64,000 nt of DNA from Antedon mediterranea (lineage: Eukaryota > Echinodermata > Crinoidea > Comatulida > Antedonidae). Below, one piece after another: positions 51,136 to 63,455 of this stretch; within the stretch, counting starts at the first letter, position 1; each line of letters begins with the position of its first letter. Under the pieces are notes generated by a model that was not told the DNA's origin, made no database searches, and saw only the letters and a program-made list of their open reading frames with translations. The DNA is taken from the NCBI RefSeq assembly GCF_964355755.1, contig NC_092673.1, positions 4,967,001-5,031,000 on the forward strand. Direction: 5' to 3'. Both the position numbers and the translations under genes were made by a program.

Positions 51136-53168
51136 GAAAGTGTTCAGTAATGTATAATATTGTTACTACTGCTACTTCAGTTTATAATAGTGTGAGTTTT
51201 TAATCTCATTTTCCGAGAGGGATAATAATAATTAATATGAAACACAAAATAATTGAAATAAAACACGCGTATATTTCAGGGAAAATAATACTTAACAAAG
51301 CGTTCATACCATATACAAAAGTACAATAGTATGATTCAATGTTAAAAATCAACAAGTGCAATACCTATAACACACAAAACATATCTTCAGATATTGGAGT
51401 CCTATTTTTCAAAAACAATATCATGCTGAAATTAAAAACAAAAAATCAACAATATATAAAATTGGGCCTGTAGGCCTACTATGTAGTTGATGACATTTAC
51501 AAAACAACACCTAACAGAAGACTTGACTTCTAAAGTAGCAGCCTGTTCTGATTATATTAGGCATTACACTGAGGCTGCACAGAGAGGGTGAAGCTAGCCC
51601 CAACATCTATACTGAATGAAGCTGCACCTGGGAAGGTGAAACTAGCCCTAGAAATTGCCGTATAAGCTCAATCTGAAAGAGTGAGGCTTGTTGGGGCAAG
51701 CTAAAAGTCACCAGTGTGAAGTAGGGGCCAACATGGAAGAATAACAGACCATTATAGGTACGATGTTAAAAAATAACACAATTTAAGTACAGTTATACAG
51801 TATAGCAACAAGTGTCAATTAAAAAGAAAGTTTTAGTTTGTAAAAACGACAATCAACAGAATCCATTCAATTTGTATACATAGTCTTAATTAATCCTTCA
51901 ACAATAGTCACGTACCGTAGACCACATATTTCTTTCTTAATATCAATAATGTATTATTTCCTTTTCATTTGATATTTTTTCAATTATTACACTCTTTGAT
52001 GAACTAATTCATTTTATTTTCAATATTGATCTTGTTCTGACTGCATGGTGTCTTTGAAAATCCGTGGATTTTTGTCTGATTGACGCGACCACATTAAGTA
52101 CGTTTTTTCTCACGTATCTCGCGACCTTATGTAACCTACGATTTCATAAAAGTGATAAAGGAATCAACAATAAAGTTCTGTGTAAATAATGAAAATATTG
52201 CCAAAGGGAGAAAAAATCACACTGATTGAAAAATCAAAGTTATTGGAATTATCAAGGTCGCTGTATTTTTTCGTTAAAAAATATTGCTAATTAATTGATA
52301 TTCGGCTGATTCTTCACTACTTGATTATTTGCAATTTCAATTGAGTGTGATTGAGATTGAGTGGAAATGGGTATCAAAAAGCAAACACACTGATAACGGT
52401 ACGGTAACGGTGGCCCTGAAAATAGACAAATCTTGACAATTAAATAGAAATACTGCAAAGAATGTTTTAAAACACGATAAGTTACTTTTAAAATCGTAGT
52501 AGGCCTAGATTTCGTTTTTTTTAAAGAACCGGTAATGCCTAACATGTTTGCCTAGGTTTCTTGTTCTAATTTGTTGTACTTTGAGCCACGAAACGTTAAC
52601 AAATTGGAGAGAAAGAACGAAAAACAAATGCTTGCAAAATGTTATACCACCTTACAATACATAAAAAAATACTAAATCAAACAACAACAATAACAACATA
52701 ATACACAAACATAAACAAAGAAGCAAGAAATAATTTGAAAGATGCATACATTATCATAAATTAAACAAACTTTTCAAAATTCGTTTATATTGCGCCAAGA
52801 AATTTGGCATGATTTGGTCAATTACTATTCCACTCTTTTGGACCAGAAGACAAAATTCTGATCCATTTTCGATTTGTCATTATTTTTCCATTTTTCCGCT
52901 TTCAGCAGCTCTATATAGGAGTAATATTATTTTCTGCTTGTGTCTATAGGATTATTCCCTCTAATTGATATACTCTACTGGTAATATTTCAATGTTTAAA
53001 TTTGACATAAACGTTCATTCTTTACCATTATTTAAATCTCAAGCGTGTCATACAGCAGGCACGGCACATAACCAACTAAATATCAGAAAGTAACATAAAT
53101 TGCTAGCTTATCATACGCGTCGTCGTCATTTACCTAAAGTAATATTATTTGATGATGTTGTAGTCTAT
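51136..53168. other. Non-coding, nothing recognised apart from the 51.57-kb repeat
   Basis: AT-rich unique DNA; the 84-codon - strand frame at 52291-52545 has no domain. Confidence 0.55.
51565..51700 (+). repeat. Small GC-richer tandem repeat
   Basis: GAGGCTGCACAGAGAGGGTG then AAGCTAGCCCCA (51571) is followed by GAAGCTGCACCTGGGAAGGT then GAAACTAGCCCTA (51618). A weaker third GAGTGAGGCTTGTTGGGGCA is near 51680. No frame or known element was recognised. Confidence 0.5.
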
Positions 53169-53323
53169 AGCTCTGTCTACACTTTCAAACTTTATGTAAC
53201 ACCAAAATGGGAGGTGCCCATATATTGACATGATGATGTCATATCACTATTATATTTGGGTATATCACTACCATATTTGGGCACTTTTGTTGTCAAACTA
53301 GTTTGATAGTGTAGACAGAGCTT
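53169..53323. mobile_element. MITE, family B, complete 155-bp copy
   Basis: The termini are AGCTCTGTCTACACTTTCAA and, inverted, TTTGATAGTGTAGACAGAGC. The interior has inverted copies of the ATATTTGGG(C/T)A motif typical of the family. It is non-coding. Confidence 0.85.
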
Positions 53324-53879
53324 AAAGTTTCTTTTTATTACAAATTTAAATTTAAAGTTATTACACTATTTTCGTTGTACTGTATTTTGTTATTTTGTAG
53401 GCCTATACCAAATATTTGTCCGACCCGATAAAGTCTTTAGGTAGAAAAATTGTGTTCATCATTTGAATACGCTCTCCAGAAGAATCTTATTTATTCAAAT
53501 CTATGCCGTACATTTTAACGCGTTTTTAAAATGTATGTGAATGATTATATCTGCTATTAGGGGCCTACAATATATAATAATGAATGTGAAATGTTTGTGA
53601 CAAATAAGTCAATCTATGCCTATATGTCTAATATATTATGTACCTGTAAAATGATAATATATTCAATTGTACATTGCCAACTTTCCTCGATACTTTCACT
53701 AACTACCGTATTTAAGAAACATAGAACGCTTTTAAATCGTGACAATGTGTTCGTAGCCCGAGGTTCGTGCATCACGGCAGTCATTAGCCACTATTTGATC
53801 GCCTATAATGGCGTCACATAGTGACATTAAAATTGCTCATTTTAGTCGTCAGCCTGGCACACAGAGAAATAAGCTCCTG

Positions 53880-54044
53880 AAAATTACTCCTCAATCAAAT
53901 CACAATAAAATGACGGTTTTCGTGCTCTAAAACAAACGATCTTGAGATAATGAGAGTTCTGTCATGTACAGTGACTCGATTATACTCAAATTTTCTGATT
54001 TTACTTTACAATTATCTGTCTGAAATTATACTTTGTACTCGACT
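53880..54044 (+). repeat. 165-bp dispersed repeat, copy 1
   Basis: AAAATTACTCCTCAATCAAA through TTCTGATTTTACTTTACAAT to ACTTTGTACTCGACT is repeated at 55999-56164 with only a few substitutions and indels. It has no terminal inverted repeats and no frame. Confidence 0.85.
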
Positions 54045-54530
54045 CAAGGACAAGATTGATACAAATAGATGCTTGAGAATCGATTGCCATTTGAAGGTGC
54101 AATTTTTAATGTATAACTCGTTGTATGCTCTTATAAAAATAGCACATTTAACAAACTCCGGCATTAAATGGAAGAAAATTGTTTTATAATAGTCATTAAT
54201 GATACGGTATTACGGCCTATTTAATAACGCGAACTCTTTAGATAACAGTAATGAATGAAGAAAGTAAATTAAAGTCATATAATATAAAACCTAGGCCTAA
54301 TAATTGTATACATTTTTCTTAATGGAAACTTGTAATTCTAAAACAAATCTGATTGTATTAAAGACATTTAAAAGAATAATTTTTTTTTTTCGGTCATTTC
54401 ATCACGAATTTTTCCAAATAGTCATAGTCATATATACTTTATTGTCCATTTAAAAAAACAGAAATGTGATTTGAAAACTGGCAAAATACAAAAATATAAA
54501 ATACAATTTACAAGATTCCTCGCCTAATTT

Positions 54531-54630
54531 AGACTCTATAGCTCACTATGTCGGTCGGTTGGTAAACACTAACTGTCGATAAACACTAACTCAAATTTGC
54601 GCACGCGACTGCAGCCATGTATATGGCTGC
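54531..54630 (-). mobile_element. Short element, family D, rearranged copy
   Basis: The + strand reads AGACTCTATAGCTCACTATG, TCGGTCGGTTGG, two TAAACACTAACT blocks and TTTGCGCACGCGACT. AGTTAGTGTTTA next to the element is also seen at 15900, so these copies form a subfamily. Confidence 0.55.
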
Positions 54631-55998
54631 TTAATCTTGGGGTTCTCCTAAATATTTAAACTAGCCACTAGATGGCGCTATCTAGTTCTAAAGAAATATT
54701 ATTTTTGTTTTAAAAAAGCGGGAACAAGCCTCTTCCAATCTATTCACAGTCTGTTAATTTTATTTTTGTATTTATATGTATCTGGTTAGTGTTTTTATGT
54801 TCTTGATCTTGAATTTGTTAGTGTAGATTTAATTTCAGTAAGTGTTGACTACCGTACCTTCCTAATGTAAAATTACTTATTTTAACGCCTAACCTAATTG
54901 CCTAACGTATACACTAATATTGCAATAATTTGTTATTATTGTCTTTATATATAAATTTAAGCATTTGTTAATGTTGCTTTTAAAAATAGGTTCCAGTGAT
55001 AAATCGTAAAGAATAATTACCAGATGTGTTGGAATAATATATGTGTCTTGCTCCCTCTACGGTGTACTTGTCCAATCTTATTTCAATAGGCGGCGCCATA
55101 GTGGCGTTTCTAAAAGATCAATGAGTTTGTAAAAATCTTGGTAATATAAAACAGGGAAGAGTTAAATTTAACTCTTGCCTGGTAATATTATACTTAAAGC
55201 AAAGAAAAAACTAGGTATGACAACAGTGTACTTTTGCTTACTTTTTTCCACTGTTAACAATAGGTTATTTTTGCTAATTTCCAATTTCTAGTGACGCAAG
55301 CTTAGCTTAAAGACTGAAACAACGAATAATACGCAAATATTTTAAATCTTAATCGTTAAAATATCAATATAGTGTAAAGAAGTAGATTCGTTGCTGTTTC
55401 TTCACTTTCATATTTTATTTGTTGTTTGTTTTGCAGAAGTAAATGACGCAACTCCACTTGAAATATCAAATTATATTATTATGCCATAGATTTATAATTT
55501 TGATAGCATTTAATGCTTTTTTTAATTGTTTAATACATCAATATAGAATAAAAAAACAGCCTTTGATAATTATATTAATATTTTTCTATCCAAATAGGTA
55601 CAGGGGCTTGTGTTGACGTCACACGCCATCGATATCAATCAGTTTAATGGAGATATAAAGCTGTGGTGCATTAATTAATACCTTAAATAGAATAAAAAGT
55701 ACAACCGTTATGCCAACACATTCTATTAAGCAATCTAGAATTTATGGGCGATTCATAATTAATTTCAAATCTTTCCCTTAAATATTCTAATTACTGTTAC
55801 TTGCACTATCTTAATGAAAATGGCCAACTTAATCTTCGTATATGAATTTTAATAGATAAAGTATTTTGCGTTAATTTAGAGCGTAGTCTAGTTTAAAATG
55901 AATATAATTACGCTTGTATACACTACCGCCCTCTAGTTAATAAAGATGCAATACCAAAGCTATGCTATAAATATAAAAACTTGGCTCAAAATTGGCTC

Positions 55999-56164
55999 AA
56001 AATTACTCCTCAATCAAATCACAGTAAAATGACGGTTTTCGTGCTCTAAAACAAACGATCTTGAGATATGAGAGTTCTGTAATGTACAGTGACTCGATTA
56101 TACTCAAATGATTTATGTTTTTACTTTACAATTATCTGTCTGAAATGATACTTTGTACTCGACT
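55999..56164 (+). repeat. 165-bp dispersed repeat, copy 2
   Basis: Near-identical to 53880-54044. The differences include a missing A after TTGAGAT and an inserted GATTTAT-like change in the middle. A short TTGGCTCAAAA duplication lies immediately before it. Confidence 0.85.
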
Positions 56165-56664
56165 ATGAAATAAATGTTGATCATGTTGGAATGATTATTG
56201 ACTTACTAATATATATTATTAACTTACAATAAACATCTAAATCATTATTTTAAAATACGCTATTGACATTTTTTATCATTGATCATCAACGAATACAAAG
56301 CTAAACCTATTTGTTTTTATGTACTGTTTGTTTTTTTCTGGATTAAATTAAACTAAAATAATCTATTTAAAAAACCCAATTGCCATTTTGTCAATGTCCT
56401 GTTGAAATATTAATTACCGGTAATTAATGGAAACTTAATTTAAATGATAGCCAAAACTGATTTTTCATCAAAACCAATAATAATGTCATTCTTGTATGAG
56501 ATATGCGAGGATTTCTACCAAAGTATATTCAAGACTTTGCTTGATCAAATCTTAATCTATGTTTTGTTCTTTTTCCTAACAAGTGAATCTACTTGTAAAC
56601 AAGACCTAAAATACTTCTCAGCAAAATTGACACCAATATAGGCTTACATCAATTATACATTAGT

Positions 56665-56905
56665 ATAAAGGGAGAAGTAAAAAAAGAGATAAAAGTGAAA
56701 AAAAATATATGTGAAAAGAGATAAGTAAAAAAGAGATAAAGGTTAAAAAAGATAAGTGAAAATAGATAAGTGAAAAGAGATAAGTAAAAAAAAATAATGG
56801 TGAAAAGATAAGTGAAAATAGATAAGTAAAAAAGAGATAAAAGTGAAAGATAAGCGAAAAGAGATAAAATTGAAAAAAGATAAGTGAAAAGGGATAAAGT
56901 AAAAC
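56665..56905 (+). repeat. Purine-rich degenerate AGATAAGTGAAAA repeat
   Basis: About 240 bp of the + strand is almost only A, G and T, with units such as GAGATAAGTAAAAAA and AGATAAGTGAAAAT. Only a single C interrupts the core. The two long - strand frames here (F, L, S, Y-rich) are low-complexity by-products. Confidence 0.85.
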
Positions 56906-58584
56906 ACAATTAAATACCATCATGATCTCCCTTTTTAGTGTTATCTTTTTCATCTCTCCGTTTATTCGTATTCAGATTTATTTTTCATCCGAGGCATCTA
57001 TCTGAATTTGTAATAGCAGAAAAATAGAATAATATATACTATAAAAGAAAAAAAGATTTATTTATTATGCGATCCATTTATAGCTTTAAACATTCGATTT
57101 ATTTCTTAGGCCTACTTGTTCTCAATTTAATCAGCGGTAGAAGACAATAGTAAAGCGTGATAGAAACCTGTAAATTAAAAGCACAGTAAAACGAATTTAA
57201 AATTCAGTACACCTCCATTATAACGCATATTTGGTTTAATGATATTCAAAAATCACAAAACCCTTTTAATAAGATGAGGGATCTCTGCATAAGATGAGAA
57301 AAATCATTACAATTTAAAATATAAAACTTGGAAAGGATTTAGAATTCAAACAGAAATTAATCAAATGAAGAAAGTAGACAATGAATTAATTAATGAAGAT
57401 CTAATAGATGTTAAGAACCGAAATTGATATTACACGAAATTAAATATTCATCGATATTGTCGATTCTGCTCTTTTATACTTGGTTATCTGTCGGCTACGC
57501 GTTTTTCCTCTGATACCAACACCGCTGTCCAGATCATCTGACCTCTGACCCCTGTTTTAGACACTCCCTGCTCGTTTCTTCGTGTACCTCCCTTCACCGC
57601 CTATCTCGAATCACATTTATATGAACATATATTTATCCAGGATGTCACACTCATAACACAAATAGTACGAAATACATCATTAATATTTACAACAAAGCCC
57701 AACTCACCAAACATTTGATCTCAAAATGTTATTTTTATTTATTCAATGCAGCTTATTCTTCATTGGTGTATCCCATTTAGCTTTGTTTTGTTTTTAATTA
57801 ATTTGTACTACTTAGTTTTGTTTAGTTTTTTTTGTATTTTAATGATGGAGTAAGAGCAGTTTTCCGTTTGGGCTCATTCCTATTATTTGCTCCGATCCTG
57901 GCAAGATGAAATGTAAAACGTACTTTTAAGAACTTTTGCCGAATAAATATTATTATCAACAAATTAGTATTATTAAAGTTATTGGTTTTGCTCACTGGGC
58001 TTTTTAACAGGTATACACATACTTTTTTAATCTGATGAAAGCAAAACTAAAGATTGAAGTAATCCAAAAAATAAGAGTGTCTTAACGTGGTTAAAAGATA
58101 TGTCAACATGTACCGGTAATTAAGAATATAGCTTAGCAATTTTTTTTTAAATCAAGAAATGTTTTAATTCACAACCACAGATGAGTGTCATTTTGATAAT
58201 GTGTCCCACGAATTGCAACGTCTATAATGCATTACTGTTTTGATATTTGTAATGGAATATCAACTACGTTGAAGTACATTTTTTTTCAATTCCAAATGAA
58301 TTCACCAAGGACATATCGGTACAGGTTCACGGTTGTTTTGCAAGTGCAAACATGGTGCAAACCAAAAAGCATTGTCTGCTTTCTCATTTTAATTTAATTT
58401 GCTTTGTGGAATAACAACAATTAATTATTCACATATGCTAGTTAATATACTTACAAACCAGGGAGGAATAATTAGACATATTACTCTGAGGACCACCGAA
58501 CGTCTCTTTAACTGAAACTTAGGCTGTCATAGGCTACTTGAATACCTGTAACCCTACCCATTGAAACTGGACTCTCAAGGACTA
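56906..58584. other. Non-coding, possible retroelement 3' end near 57.95 kb
   Basis: CCGAATAAATATTATTATCA at about 57940, preceded by T-rich sequence with TTGGGCTCATTCCTATTATT, resembles a LINE 3' end on the + strand. No reverse-transcriptase remnant was found. Confidence 0.4.
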
Positions 58585-58770
58585 GACTTGGACCTGTAAC
58601 CTATACCCAGCGGTTGTACCGATGACTGCCCAGCCTGAGCAGTCACACCCGGTGTGAGGGATGGAATACTCTGACCTAACCCAGCGGTTGTATCAACAAC
58701 TGCCCGGCCTGTTTAGGTAGCTTTTCTAAGCCGAAAATGTGACCTAACCCAGTGGTTTTGTTGAGGAATA
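58585..58770 (+). repeat. Three-copy CCCAGCGGTTGTA repeat in a GC-rich island
   Basis: ACCTATACCCAGCGGTTGTA then CCGATGACTGCCCAGCCTG (about 58597) is repeated as GACCTAACCCAGCGGTTGTA then TCAACAACTGCCCGGCCTG (about 58674) and, shorter, GACCTAACCCAGTGGTTTTG (about 58740). The spacing is 65-80 bp. No known element was recognised. Confidence 0.65.
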
Positions 58771-59214
58771 CCGGCAGGATAAACTACTCCTGATTGTATA
58801 TTCAATCACGGGTTAAACGCTCTGTAATCACCGTCAACAAAATGATTATAGGCTATAAACGAATACGACAGAGAATTAGTGCAGCAAAGGCGGTAGGATC
58901 TCTGATGTGGCGATTTTATAGGCACAATCGCACGCATTCTATTACAGAGAATAGTCCCTTAAGAATAATTTCGACTCTGACCTCGCCATTGAATGCTTTC
59001 AGCATTTTGTAAATTTTGTTCAACCCCAAAAAAGTGCAAAGTTCTTCCAATTAATTATTTAATAAATAACACTTGGACTTGTTTTTTCAAGAAAGGTAGA
59101 CTTTACACGCACATTTTATTAATTGATTTCTATTTTTGAGGTTTTATTTCTATTGTACTGCCTTAAAAGATATTGTGACAAAACTTTTTCACAATGCAAA
59201 AGTAATTCGACCAA

Positions 59215-59292
59215 AAATAACAAACGATGCTCATCATGTCGCTTGTGATTGGTCAAATCATTTGCAGTGCGCATATGTTCTCGCGGTGTCAC
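59215..59292. mobile_element. Family A foldback fragment
   Basis: GTCGCTTGTGATTGGTCAAA then TCATTTGCAGTGCGC matches the right core of the family A elements; the left arm and both termini are gone. Confidence 0.35.
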
Positions 59293-59307
59293 ATGTCGTC
59301 AAATTAA

Positions 59308-59420
59308 TCTAAAGAAATCGGTCATCGGTGGGATTTGAACCCAACTTTACAGTTAAAAAGTCGTGTTCATGAGAATTCAATCTTTGAATTACTCATTTAT
59401 TAACCTAAGCTGAGCATCTT
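59308..59420 (-). mobile_element. Decayed tRNA-like or SINE fragment
   Basis: On the - strand, ATGCTCAGCTTAGGTTAATA resembles a box A. About 65 bp later, GGGTTCAAATCCCACC contains a perfect box B (GGTTCAAATCC, 59331-59341). The spacing and pairing are too irregular for a working tRNA, so a tRNA pseudogene or SINE relic is likely. Confidence 0.4.
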
Positions 59421-59429
59421 CGATTCCCA

Positions 59430-61079
59430 TCGCTAACATCGGCAGCTGAAACTATACCTTTATCGGCTTAGCCTACACAATATCATTACTGAATGCATTA
59501 AATTATGCCGCAAAATCCCTTAAGAGTGAACACATTAGTAGATACGATACATTGAAAGTTATGGAAAGTGTCTTATTTTTAAGTTATCTGAATACCTTAC
59601 GATTGGCCGCCCGTAGATCGGGGTCAGGACTTAGTTCTCTTTCGGCATCAGTTCTCCCCTTCGGCTATCATTAATTTGAAGAACCACTACCACAACATCA
59701 AATATCATTACAGGTTTTCTAATACAGGGTATTTTTTAACATACCGCTTAGAAAAACTACTTCAGCCCGGGGCTAAATAATTATGATATTGGTCTGCTTG
59801 GCTTGTCTTCCTAATTCGTTACCCTTCGTCCCCATCAACGTAATTGAAAAATAATGCAGACGAAGCACCGCTACAAAAATATAAACTAAGTTACAGTACC
59901 TTGCTTGGAATATTTATTGAAAATTATCTAGTCCCGAGGCGCAGTTTTACATTTTCTCCGTGGGGATTAGAATAGAGCGTGCCTGTGATACGCCGCTCAA
60001 GGAACCATTTTTCTAGTAGAAAAAAAAGTTCGTGTTTAGGCTCTGATTAAATTTCTCTGATATGAAAACTAATATTAATTCTAAGAGCACGAAGCAAATA
60101 TTTAATTCTGGTAATTGAGAGCATTACTGTAGAAAGCAATGCATATTCTGTAACTGTATAGTTGTTAAGATTGAGGCGTGTTGTTCCTAAGCTTATTGAG
60201 AAGGTGAGCACAGCAGCTCTGTTATAGGCTGCTATGAGAGTGATTGATGTGTGGCATGTTGATCTTTCAATTATCCGGATAAGATAATTCAATGGAAATA
60301 AGGTTGGAATTAATGAACAGTTACAATTATCGAAGTAGGCATATTGATAAATTTATTTATTATTTAAATCTTTAGATATCTTCAAAAATAAACTTTTATT
60401 AATTTATTTTAATACATTAAAATTTATTTATTCTCCAAATCTATTTACTAAATTTATAATTCAATACCTACAATCCCTCAGACTAAATTATATAAATAAA
60501 ATCTGTAGCACAACCGCTTTTTCTGAGGGAAAACAAGTAGGGTTATATAAAATAATGTTGTGGCAAAGAGATTTAAATTAAATAAATAGGGCCTAAATAC
60601 TAGTATACTCCGGAGTTACCTTTTAATTATCTAAGTGTTACTAGGGTGTATAGCATTCTCTAACATGCCTCTTCTATCAAATTTTTCGTCGGCGAGATTC
60701 TCCATAATTATTTCCGTTTTCTCCTCTTTTGTGTATTTTTTTTGTACGGTTAGCAATGATTATTGGTTTGTTATCACGTGATTTCATTATACTAAATCTT
60801 CGAAACTTTCTGCGCTCATATTTTAACGTAAGTGCATGTTGCATTTAGGAGGCGGTTAACATATTACCGTAATATGTTTGTGTTAGGCCTACCGCTATCT
60901 TGTTTTTATCTTACGAAGACCACCTATAATTCGTTAAAATGACAAATTAAGATCTAGTTTTTGTGGTCCAATATTATTTCATGTAGCCTAAGTCGCAAAC
61001 AATTATTATTTGTTCTATAAAACAAAATTAATAAATGATCGTATAGTTAGTTGTTGACGAAAAAAGGGTGGTTGCTTGC
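59430..61079. other. Non-coding, nothing recognised
   Basis: Mixed-composition first half (59430-60050) followed by AT-rich sequence. The 81-codon - strand frame at 60047-60292 has no recognisable domain. Confidence 0.55.
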
Positions 61080-61930
61080 ACAATTTAATTAGTTCATACG
61101 ACATTACGTGAATATTTCATCTTTGTTCGTCAAAAAACAATGAATACGATACATTAGAACCACATTACTATGACCATATCGAATTCTAGGTCCGTACCTG
61201 ACTTCGTCTAAACACAGAACCATTTCATGCATGGATGTTTGCTTCACACTGCGATCCACTATCTAAAGGATATTTTTCTTACAAAGTCAATCGAAATGTG
61301 ATCGCTAAAAACATGACTCGAAATGCTTTCTTTTAAAACTGAAACACAGATACAACGGAGAATAATTACAATTCCACCTAGGAGAATAAGAGCAATGCGA
61401 GAAACACTTTAAATAACACCCCAGGTAGACGAACACTCAAAAGAGATCCGCGACAGGGGGTTGCAAGCTAATTTTTCGGCAATTAATTTGGAATGATACA
61501 GTAATAGGTTGAAGACGCTGTCACCTTAACGATATCTCAGTTGGAAAGTTCGGTAGATTGCCATCATAAAGTAAAAACTGTTACTGTTATACCTATCAGC
61601 TATTGACATGATAAAAATGATTTGATACCGCGTTTAGCAAAACAGCATGATGTTAGGCCTATCGCCCGCGGTCATCTGGCAGAGTTGCGCTTGCAGCTGC
61701 ACAAGATTCGCCGCAGCGAATCTACTCCCGCGTAGGCCTAGGAATGTATAGATCATGTATGACCAATTATATACAGTATACAGTAGCATTAGGGCTTATA
61801 AGTGGCTTGCAGGGACAATAATTACACTGGAAATTGCTTCCAATTGCGTATAATCCGATATGTTTATCGGTGTTTTCCTAAATGATATCGCTAGCCATGG
61901 GTTCACTTCGGTACGATTGTTTTTTATGGA
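61080..61930. promoter_or_regulatory. Candidate regulatory block ~31 kb downstream of HMX
   Basis: Non-repetitive, GC-richer DNA with TTCGGCAATTAATTTGGAAT, CCACTATCTAAAGGATATTT, CCCGCGGTCATCTGGCAGAG and a GCAGCTGC E-box palindrome. It has no frame longer than 60 codons. It could serve HMX or a gene beyond the window. Confidence 0.18.
61704..61723. repeat. Perfect 8-bp inverted repeat AGATTCGC-CGCA-GCGAATCT
   Basis: This compact GC-rich hairpin sits in a higher-complexity block with a nearby TTGCAGCTGCA palindrome at about 61691. Confidence 0.7.
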
Positions 61931-62394
61931 TATTTGCAACATCTCAGAGCAGGGTGCTATATTCCTATGAATTTCACAATCATCTAAAATGAATAAACTT
62001 TAATTGATAATCATTATCTCTATATATGATGTCGGTATTCGGTGTATGATCAATTTAATACTAAGCGTGTAATCAAATGCACTCAAATTGTATGTACTTA
62101 CCGGACAACATGTCTAATCTTATTGACGAACATTTTACGGTATTTCGCACCTGGTTAGATGATGCATCATTATAGTTATAGGCCTAAAAACAATATGAAA
62201 TCCAATGTTTATGTTTATGTTTATGTGATTCGAGACCTTTAGACCAAGATTAGACCATTACATCGATCAACCCCAAAGGCATATTACAGGGAAAAATTTC
62301 ATTTCGAAATTCTGTTTAGCAATATTGCCAATCAAACTGATTTTTGATTCGAGAAACATAGTTTTGTATTGTATTTTTTGCACAACTCCCTGAT

Positions 62395-62422
62395 TTTTTG
62401 CTACACAAATGTGTAGCAAAAA
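62395..62422. repeat. Perfect 13-bp inverted repeat hairpin
   Basis: TTTTTGCTACACA and TGTGTAGCAAAAA are separated by two A. A third partial arm, TTTTTGCTATGCTACAC, follows at about 62438. This could be a small foldback element. Confidence 0.8.
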
Positions 62423-62620
62423 GGTTGTTTTGATAGCTTTTTGCTATGCTACACTGGCGAAATTATTCCCTGTATTATATCATAAGGCCTCACATGCATG
62501 GAACCATAATATACTATGCTACTAAAAAATCACCGAACTTCAAAAATTAGAAAGCAGAAATAAGGTGAATTTGAAAAGATATCGGAACAAACATTTTCGT
62601 TAGAACATGTCCTTATTTAT

Positions 62621-62745
62621 AACAAGGCCAACAGCCATTAAGTCGCGTGCTACAATGCATAGTGATACCGGACCGACAGACAAACAGACCGACAGACAGA
62701 CAGACCGACAGACAGACGGACCGACCGACATAGTGAACTATACTG
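62621..62745 (+). mobile_element. Short element, family D
   Basis: AACAAGGCCAACAGCCATTA, AGTCGCGTGCTA and TAGTGATACCGGACCGACAG lead into a CAGA/CCGA microsatellite. It ends ACCGACATAGTGAACTATA; the AGTCGCGT end hairpin is missing here. Confidence 0.7.
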
Positions 62746-63310
62746 ACCGAAATTACTGAACATGTTTAAAAATGTTGAAATGTTTAAAAACATTTATATT
62801 TTTTTAATTTACACGTGCGTAGCCTGTCACATTTGACGTGCTCGTATAACGTAAGTTCGAGTTGAAAATTAAGTCAAGAAAACAGAAATCGGGCAAAAAG
62901 TGTGCGCAATAACATTTAACGCGCAGTGCGCGCGCAAAAATCTGCGCACTCATGGCAATTTTGTAAACGCTTAAAATTGCCTGAAACGTACTCTTATTTC
63001 ATCGAAAATAAATTTTGAAAATTTTAAGCGCGCGTACGCATGCGTTACATGCACTACGCACGTAATTGTATTGCCATATGATGATTTATGCCCTGAAATT
63101 TATGAGTACCAAATTTAATTTAATTGTGATTCATGGTTGTTAAGATATGATTACAAACGTGATTTCGTTAAATCGTGCGTAGACCGCGTAATTTTTTATT
63201 GCGCACCGTGAAAACATAACCACATCGATTCCTGGCCATAAGGAATATTCTGTGAAAAATTGACTTAGCTAGATTAAACTGATATCAAGATAAGGTCATA
63301 AAGCGATAAA

Positions 63311-63370
63311 ACGCATAGTGATACCGGACCGACAGACAGACAGACCGACAGACAGACCGACAGACAGACC

Positions 63371-63401
<31 letters not shown>

Positions 63402-63455
63402 CGACCGACCGACTTAGTGAACTATAGAGTCGCTTCCACGCGACTAAAAACTGGA
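63311..63455 (+). mobile_element. Short element, family D, with expanded CCGACAGA microsatellite
   Basis: ACGCATAGTGATACCGGACC is followed by about 90 bp of (CAGA)n/(CCGA)n, then CTTAGTGAACTATAGAGTCG and the hairpin end GTCGCTTCCACGCGACTAAA. The - strand frame of repeated CLSV codons is an artefact of the 4-bp repeat. Confidence 0.75.

Noticed and set aside
56649-56953. Two overlapping - strand Phe/Leu/Ser/Tyr-rich frames resembling membrane segments
   Set aside because: They read the low-complexity AGATAAGTGAAAA tract; hydrophobicity comes from composition.
59308-59420. Functional tRNA gene on the - strand
   Set aside because: Box B is perfect, but the arms do not pair convincingly and the A-to-B distance is irregular; a SINE or tRNA relic is more likely.
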